A stretch of 19,948 nucleotides of DNA from UBA5287 sp041672395 (lineage in GTDB: Bacteria; Bacteroidota; Bacteroidia; Bacteroidales; Dysgonomonadaceae). Numbering within the stretch: position 1 is the stretch's first letter; each line of letters starts with the position of its first letter. This document shows, one piece after another, positions 15,618 to 19,948 of this stretch. The notes beneath the pieces are model-generated. The model saw nothing but the letters and a program-made list of their open reading frames with translations. It ran no database searches and was not told the origin of the DNA. A program made the translations under genes and the position numbers. The stretch is from NCBI GenBank assembly GCA_041672395.1, contig JBAYZS010000038.1:1-19948 (forward strand). Direction: 5' to 3'.

Positions 15618-15649
15618 TTTGTGTTATTTTTGAAAACTAATTATCTTTG
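15618..15649 (+). promoter_or_regulatory. Promoter of the ferredoxin gene
   Basis: TTTG (15618-15621), a 20-bp spacer and TATCTTTG (15642-15649) make a full match to the Bacteroidota housekeeping promoter. The -7 box ends 46 bp before the ATG at 15696. The leader is AT-rich with no Shine-Dalgarno sequence. Confidence 0.87.
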
Positions 15650-15695
15650 CATAGTTAATAATATTAGCAATTTACAATTATAAAAAATTATCATT

Positions 15696-15866
15696 ATGGC
15701 TTACGTAATTAGTGAAGATTGTATTGCTTGCGGTACTTGTATTGATGAATGTCCCGTAAGTGCTATTTCTGAAGGAGATATTTATCATATCGATCCAGAT
15801 GTATGTACAGATTGTGGCACATGTGCAGAAGTATGTCCTACCGAAGCAATCCATCCGGCAGAATAA
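15696..15866 (+). CDS. 2[4Fe-4S] ferredoxin
   Basis: Small electron carrier of 56 aa (MAYVISEDCIACG...). It has two CxxCxxCxxxCP cluster motifs: C9, C12, C15, C19-P20 and C37, C40, C43, C47-P48. The two halves are internally symmetric, as in clostridial-type ferredoxins. All eight ligands are present, there is no extra loop or tail, and the protein is acidic. It would carry low-potential electrons in the cytoplasm, for example for pyruvate:ferredoxin oxidoreductase, hydrogenase or Rnf, which fits an anaerobe. It stands alone with a canonical promoter and a strong terminator. Its partner enzyme is not encoded nearby. Confidence 0.96.
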   Translation: MAYVISEDCIACGTCIDECPVSAISEGDIYHIDPDVCTDCGTCAEVCPTEAIHPAE

Positions 15867-15892
15867 AATACCGGTTCTACAAAAGAAAAATT

Positions 15893-15926
15893 GAAGACTG
15901 AACATTTGTTCGGTCTTCTTTTTTTT
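15893..15926 (+). terminator. Bidirectional terminator between the ferredoxin gene and the converging glycosyltransferase operon
   Basis: GAAGACTGAAC (15893-15903) and GTTCGGTCTTC (15908-15918) form an 11-bp stem with one T-G wobble and an ATTT loop, followed by eight Ts (15919-15926). On the minus strand the same hairpin is followed by AATTTTTCTTTT, so it can also stop transcription of the leftward operon that ends at 16096. Confidence 0.93.
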
Positions 15927-16095
15927 GTAAACATATTTCAGGAGATATATAGTAAATTTCCATTTTACTATAAAAATAATATAAATGATATCGAATGGGT
16001 GGCAGAACAACAGACACAAGCTGATGAAGAGTTCGCAACCTTGAATGAAGATATTGAAATCTACATTAATTACGTAACATTACTTAATACAATTT

Positions 16096-17256
16096 TTACT
16101 CTATATACTTGTCAAAAACCTCCTTATACCCATCAACCATTTTTGCCCACGAATAATGTCCCATCGTATATTTTCGACCTTTTTCCGATAATGTTTTGAG
16201 TCGTTCTTTATCACTTAGAAGTTCATGAATCTTGTCAGCCCAAGCCTGTGCGTCACCACCTGGTAATAGATAACCATTTTCTCCATCAATCACAGCATCT
16301 GTAATTCCTTCAATTCCCGAAGCAAGTACAAACGTGCCTCTCATACTGGCTTCAAGTGCCACAAGACCAAAACCTTCAATATCTCCTTCGAAATGAAGAT
16401 TAGGCATGACAAACAGATCAGCAAGAGACAAAACTTGCAATAAGTCGTCATATTTAATCTTTCCCAAGTGATGAGCATTTTCCTGCAAAATCAGTTCGCG
16501 AGCAACATTTGTCGCGTCAGTAGACATTCCAAGCATTAATTGCACATTTTGATGTAGTGAGTTTTCGAATTTACGCATCGCTTTTTCCATTCTGTTAGGA
16601 TCATTTTTCAGTGGACCAATCATCAAAAAGATGATATCTTTATGCAATAAAGGCATCACATTTTTTAGGAACCAAGAAAAACCCTTTCGTTTTACAGGTC
16701 GTCCTGTAGATACTAGAATATGTTTTCCCGTAATATCAATTCCATATTTGTTCTTCATCCTTTCAACAATTGTTCGATCAAATGGAACAGACGCCATACT
16801 ACAGTCAACGCCATTTCTAACAACAAAAGTAGAATCTTCTAGAAAACCTCTTTTCACACATTCATTTCTTGTAGATTCACTTACACTGATGGACGCTGTA
16901 TATTTCGTCAATCTTGGTACAAGTTTATGCTGAAAATAACCTAAAGGATAAACTATATCAAGACCATGAATAGTAATCACTATTGGAATCTTTGTATATT
17001 TTTGTAACCAAAGACTAATAACTCCCATTGATCCATCATTCAGGTGGATTAACTTAATATTTGGATGCTCTTTAAGCATTTTTATTACCTTCGACCGCAA
17101 ATTAATAAACCAAGCAACTTTATAGTTTTCTTGTTCATAGGCAATAACATGAGTAATATAGTAGTACGATAATCCATTGATTAATTCGTAACTTTGTTTT
17201 TCCATGCCACCTATATGTGGGGGATACTTATATGTGATGCACAGAATTTCCGTCAT
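16096..17256 (-). CDS. Family 4 glycosyltransferase
   Basis: GT-B fold, retaining, nucleotide-sugar-dependent enzyme (386 aa). The N-terminal acceptor domain begins with the typical TYKYPPHIGGMEK (8-20), in which the GG-E turn is conserved. The C-terminal domain has the donor-phosphate site STGRPVKRKG (183-192) and the E(x7)E motif with E294 and E302 (EGFGLVALE). The protein is complete, and the conserved start supports the ATG at 17256, which overlaps the upstream membrane-protein gene by 29 bp. It is the last gene of the leftward operon. Donor and acceptor cannot be told from sequence. Surface glycan or glycolipid assembly is inferred from its neighbours. Confidence 0.9.
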   Translation of the reverse strand: MTEILCITYKYPPHIGGMEKQSYELINGLSYYYITHVIAYEQENYKVAWFINLRSKVIKMLKEHPNIKLIHLNDGSMGVISLWLQKYTKIPIVITIHGLDIVYPLGYFQHKLVPRLTKYTASISVSESTRNECVKRGFLEDSTFVVRNGVDCSMASVPFDRTIVERMKNKYGIDITGKHILVSTGRPVKRKGFSWFLKNVMPLLHKDIIFLMIGPLKNDPNRMEKAMRKFENSLHQNVQLMLGMSTDATNVARELILQENAHHLGKIKYDDLLQVLSLADLFVMPNLHFEGDIEGFGLVALEASMRGTFVLASGIEGITDAVIDGENGYLLPGGDAQAWADKIHELLSDKERLKTLSEKGRKYTMGHYSWAKMVDGYKEVFDKYIE

Positions 17257-18274
17257 TTATTTCTTTATTATTTGATGTTTTAGATGTTATCAACCAGAAA
17301 ATGCCCGCTACCAGCACCCAAAATAATTGACGTGCCCGTCTCATTAATGAAACCACTAGCCATACTTCGTTACTTTTTATGCCTATGGCATCCAGCATAA
17401 CTTTATTTCCATATTCTTCAATACCTAATTGTCCCGGTATAACAGAGCCGATTGTTTTAAAAATGATAACACCCATTTCTACAGCAACTGCATCCAGAGG
17501 TGTAATATGCACGTTTAGCATATTCAAAATAATATAAAACTCCATTGCCCCAAAAATCCATTGAAAAGCAGATAAAATAAATGCAAATAAGAATTTACCT
17601 TTATTGTCAATAAAGTAATCGTGAAGAATATTATTTATATTATAACAAGATTCAATCACTTTATCTGTAAGTAAAGACCAATTTGTTTTAATCCTTAAAT
17701 TCTCCACAAAATTACCAAAGTACATTTTTGGATGCAGGAAGAATCTTGCAATTAAATAGATGACTCCAACTAAAATAAGAACTAAAAGTATAATATACAG
17801 TACGTTTTGATTGTTTAATTGTCCCACAGTTAAGTACATCAAAGCATATACCATTAGAATGATTGCAGAAATAATGGTAAGAGCTCGTAATAAAAAAAGA
17901 GAACTCAATCCATGCTCACCCGAAATCCCTTTCTTTTTCAAATACATTATTTTAACTCCATCACCAGCCAAAATGCTTGTAGGATTAAATGCTGCTAGCA
18001 TATCCCCAACATTTTTGATCATGAAAACCTCATAGAAATGCGTTTTCTTCACTTCCTTTCCCATACATAACATCCACGCGAATGATGTAGAAATATAACT
18101 TAACAAAGAAAAGAATACTACTCCTATGATCATACCAGGAGTTTCGTATAGATATTCTTTCAAAGTATGAAAATCGATACTTGAAACGAAACGAGCAAGC
18201 AAAAGAAATACAAAGACCAAAAAGCCAATGATTATATGTTTCTGATATCTTTTTATTAAATCTATGAATTTCAT
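17228..18274 (-). CDS. Membrane protein of the lysylphosphatidylglycerol synthase TM / flippase-like family
   Basis: 348-aa polytopic membrane protein with about eight hydrophobic segments, starting at residues 14-30 (IIIGFLVFVFLLLARF) and ending near 330. The pattern near the middle (FNPTSILAGDGVKIMYL, around 97-113) and the EMGVIIFKTIGSVIPGQLGIEEYG segment near 266-289 match PF03706 (LPG_synthase_TM/YbhN-like). Several members of that family are proposed to flip lipids, and it is the membrane half of MprF. It lacks the soluble aminoacyl-transfer domain of MprF. The gene lies 1 bp downstream of one glycosyltransferase gene and overlaps the next by 29 bp. Moving a lipid-linked sugar across the inner membrane is a reasonable inference. 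Confidence 0.85.
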   Translation of the reverse strand: MKFIDLIKRYQKHIIIGFLVFVFLLLARFVSSIDFHTLKEYLYETPGMIIGVVFFSLLSYISTSFAWMLCMGKEVKKTHFYEVFMIKNVGDMLAAFNPTSILAGDGVKIMYLKKKGISGEHGLSSLFLLRALTIISAIILMVYALMYLTVGQLNNQNVLYIILLVLILVGVIYLIARFFLHPKMYFGNFVENLRIKTNWSLLTDKVIESCYNINNILHDYFIDNKGKFLFAFILSAFQWIFGAMEFYIILNMLNVHITPLDAVAVEMGVIIFKTIGSVIPGQLGIEEYGNKVMLDAIGIKSNEVWLVVSLMRRARQLFWVLVAGIFWLITSKTSNNKEINDGNSVHHI

Positions 18275-18275
18275 C

Positions 18276-19454
18276 TCACTCTTTAACTACTTTTTTTTCA
18301 GCCAGGTTAGTAATATCTTTGAAATAGACATCTGTCAGATTATCCCAACTCATGTGAGATGTAAATTGATAACCTGCCTGTTGCATTCTGGCTTTCAATG
18401 CTTTGTCGTTTAGTAATAGTTTTATTTTTTCAATATAGTCTTTTGGATCATTTGGTTCACACAGTAAACCTGTAACCCCATCTTCAACAAGTGCCTGAGA
18501 ACCTCCGCCACGAGCAATAACTGGAACACATCCACAAGCCATTGCTTCAATCACAACATTGCCAAAAGATTCAGATATTGATGGGAATACAAACACATCG
18601 GTCGAAGCATAAACGTCACCAAGAACTTCATGATCAAGATAACCCAGAAAAAAAGCATCAGGCATCCTTTCTCTTGCAGCCTCTTCTGCAACTCCATTTC
18701 CTACAATGATAAAATTTACATCTAAATTTTGTGCTTTAGCTTCATCGTAAATATCAAAAAGCGTTTCAACATTCTTTTCCCATACAATTCGGGAAGCATA
18801 TAAAAGTGAAGGCTTATCATTACCTGTTAGTTTTTTTAAGGACTCTTCATTTCTCTGATGAGGATGAAATAGTGAAACATCTAAACCCCTGTGCCATTGT
18901 TTTAACTGTTTTCTGTCCACGCCACTTACTTCCACCAATTCATTTATCATAAATTGAGTAGGCACGTACACAATATCGCAGTTATTATAAATTTTGCGAT
19001 AATAATCAGAAATAACCTTTTCTAAAGGCTTAATTAAAAATGGCAGGTGTTTGAAATAATATTTAATATAAGAAATAAAGTGCGTGTGATAAATAGACAA
19101 AACCCGTATTCCATTTCTTTGCGCATAATTCAAGGCAAAAAAACCTATGATAGATGGCGTAGAGATATGAATTACATCAGGTTTAAACTCATCCAACTTT
19201 TCTAATAGCGTATTTTTGCGTAAACCCGGAAGTGCTAATTTGTAACTAATATTAAAAGGAATAACGATAGAAGGGACTTTATAAACTTTATACTTAAAGT
19301 CGTGTTTGGGCGCAGTACCACAGAAGAACATATACTCAAAACGATCTTTGGGTATTCTGTCGATCAGCTGATACATAGTCTTTATTGCGCCGTCAAAATC
19401 TTTTATAAGTATATCGGTAAAGAAAGCGACCTTTATCTTTTTCTGGACATTCAT
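18276..19454 (-). CDS. Family 4 glycosyltransferase, MgtA/SQD2-like
   Basis: GT-B fold enzyme of 392 aa from the ATG at 19454-19452. A longer frame with a TTG start at 19496 is possible, but the -7-like box TATGTTTG (19484-19477) would then lie inside the gene. The shorter form also begins with the expected KKIKVAFFTD. Seen in order: a DGA turn near the start, VIHISTPSIIGFFAL, IYHTHFISYIKYY, RGLDVSLFHP, SRIVWEKN, and ESFGNVVIEAMACG with the E(x7)E pair. The YHTxFxxYxxYY pattern resembles glycosyltransferases that modify diacylglycerol or PI (MgtA, SQD2, PimB type), so the acceptor may be a membrane lipid. That is inference. It is the first gene of the three-gene operon. Confidence 0.88.
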   Translation of the reverse strand: MNVQKKIKVAFFTDILIKDFDGAIKTMYQLIDRIPKDRFEYMFFCGTAPKHDFKYKVYKVPSIVIPFNISYKLALPGLRKNTLLEKLDEFKPDVIHISTPSIIGFFALNYAQRNGIRVLSIYHTHFISYIKYYFKHLPFLIKPLEKVISDYYRKIYNNCDIVYVPTQFMINELVEVSGVDRKQLKQWHRGLDVSLFHPHQRNEESLKKLTGNDKPSLLYASRIVWEKNVETLFDIYDEAKAQNLDVNFIIVGNGVAEEAARERMPDAFFLGYLDHEVLGDVYASTDVFVFPSISESFGNVVIEAMACGCVPVIARGGGSQALVEDGVTGLLCEPNDPKDYIEKIKLLLNDKALKARMQQAGYQFTSHMSWDNLTDVYFKDITNLAEKKVVKE

Positions 19455-19561
19455 AAATTTTCTCAATAGATTTCCCCAAACATATACAATTGGCAATGTT
19501 GTTGGGTATTTTGATTTTCGTTTGTATATCCTGTCGATATAATACTAACTAAAAAATTGTT

Positions 19562-19569
19562 CAAAGTTA
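19562..19569 (-). promoter_or_regulatory. Candidate -7 element for the glycosyltransferase/flippase operon
   Basis: TAACTTTG on the minus strand fits TAnnTTTG and lies 107 bp upstream of the ATG at 19454. A GTTT, only a partial match to -33 TTTG, is about 20 bp upstream. A second candidate, TATGTTTG at 19484-19477, is closer to the ATG but lacks a -33 box. Either or both may be used. Confidence 0.4.
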
Positions 19570-19627
19570 CAATTTTTTGTTTAATCATAAAACATTATGT
19601 AAAAGTAAGTCAGATTAGTTTATCAGT

Positions 19628-19948
19628 TTATTTTTCGTTACTCACATGCATCTCACATGCTTTACAATCAAATGTGAGTTTCAGTCGTAATCTATTATTT
19701 ATTAAATAAAAAGGTTCACGATATGGCGATTTTTCATTTATTTCTTTTGGACACCATCCCAGTGCATATTTCAAGCAATGTTTTGTAAACATCAGTGAAA
19801 CATTCTGTTGAGGTTGTACTTCAAATGCCGGTTGAATAACCTTACTTCCATGTTGCAAATAAAAAGAACGACTCTTTTCATTCGATACATTTCCCAAATA
19901 AGTAAGCTCTTTTATTGAAAAAGCATGTGATGTAGGTTGAATCCGTTT
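19628..19948 (-). CDS. U32-family peptidase, C-terminal end only (partial)
   Basis: The frame is open from the right edge to a TAA at 19630-19628, giving 106 C-terminal residues; the start is outside the window. The segment TYLGNVSNEKSRSFYLQHG, then FTKHCLKYALGWCP with two cysteines seven residues apart, and the end FDCKACEM match the tail of Bacteroidota peptidase U32 proteins. These are related to the collagenase-like and RlhA/TrhP RNA-hydroxylation families. The four cysteines (C-x7-C and C-x2-C) are conserved and may bind a metal or iron-sulfur centre. No terminator is clear in the 130 bp downstream before the glycosyltransferase operon, which runs in the same direction. Confidence 0.78.
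   Translation of the reverse strand, partial: KRIQPTSHAFSIKELTYLGNVSNEKSRSFYLQHGSKVIQPAFEVQPQQNVSLMFTKHCLKYALGWCPKEINEKSPYREPFYLINNRLRLKLTFDCKACEMHVSNEK

Noticed and set aside
15678..16019. Minus-strand open frame of 113 codons opposite the ferredoxin gene
   Set aside because: It is the antisense of the ferredoxin gene and its terminator. The apparent protein is Cys- and Phe-rich nonsense produced by the conserved cysteine codons of the ferredoxin.
19455..19496. TTG at 19496 as the start of the first glycosyltransferase gene
   Set aside because: A -7-like box falls inside this extension, and the conserved GT4 N-terminus begins just after the ATG at 19454.

Overview
The window is low-GC DNA from a member of the Bacteroidota, most likely the order Bacteroidales. 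Four things point there. There is an RprX/RprY-type two-component pair. Two genes belong to families typical of this group: a DUF3256 protein and a secreted GH29 fucosidase lipoprotein. Starts lack Shine-Dalgarno sequences and are preceded by A-rich leaders. The -7 element TAnnTTTG recurs upstream of many genes, twice with a well-spaced -33 TTTG. The species cannot be fixed from the sequence.

Layout, left to right. Positions 1-127 hold one end of an IS3-like insertion sequence, with the first 29 codons of its transposase OrfA reading off the left edge. A hairpin terminator separates it from a leftward rprX-rprY operon (193-2467). A leftward group follows: ffh (SRP GTPase), folD and a small lipoprotein. 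Next come a DUF368 membrane protein of the undecaprenyl-phosphate transporter family (PopT) and a YiiX-like cysteine hydrolase lipoprotein broken by a 1-bp frameshift. Then, all leftward, come a tRNA-Arg(CCG), a DUF3256 protein and an alpha-L-fucosidase lipoprotein; the fucosidase promoter abuts the terminator of a tiny Ala/Asp/Ser-rich lipoprotein gene. A long-chain acyl-CoA synthetase-like gene is divergent from a rightward operon: mtaB (tRNA methylthiotransferase), a lipid A acyltransferase-like gene and a family 2 glycosyltransferase. A 56-residue 2[4Fe-4S] ferredoxin forms its own unit, with a canonical promoter and a strong terminator. It converges on a leftward three-gene operon: a family 4 glycosyltransferase, an LPG-synthase-TM/flippase-like membrane protein and a second family 4 glycosyltransferase. 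The right edge cuts the 3' end of a U32-family peptidase gene.

Functionally the window is mostly housekeeping plus envelope biology: signal recognition particle, folate C1 metabolism, tRNA modification, lipid-carrier recycling, lipid A acylation, and glycolipid or polysaccharide assembly. I see no CRISPR array, prophage or defence island. The points most worth a second look are the frameshifted YiiX-like lipoprotein, the IS end beside rprY, the glycosyltransferase/flippase/glycosyltransferase operon, the self-contained ferredoxin unit, and two start-codon corrections supported by promoter positions.
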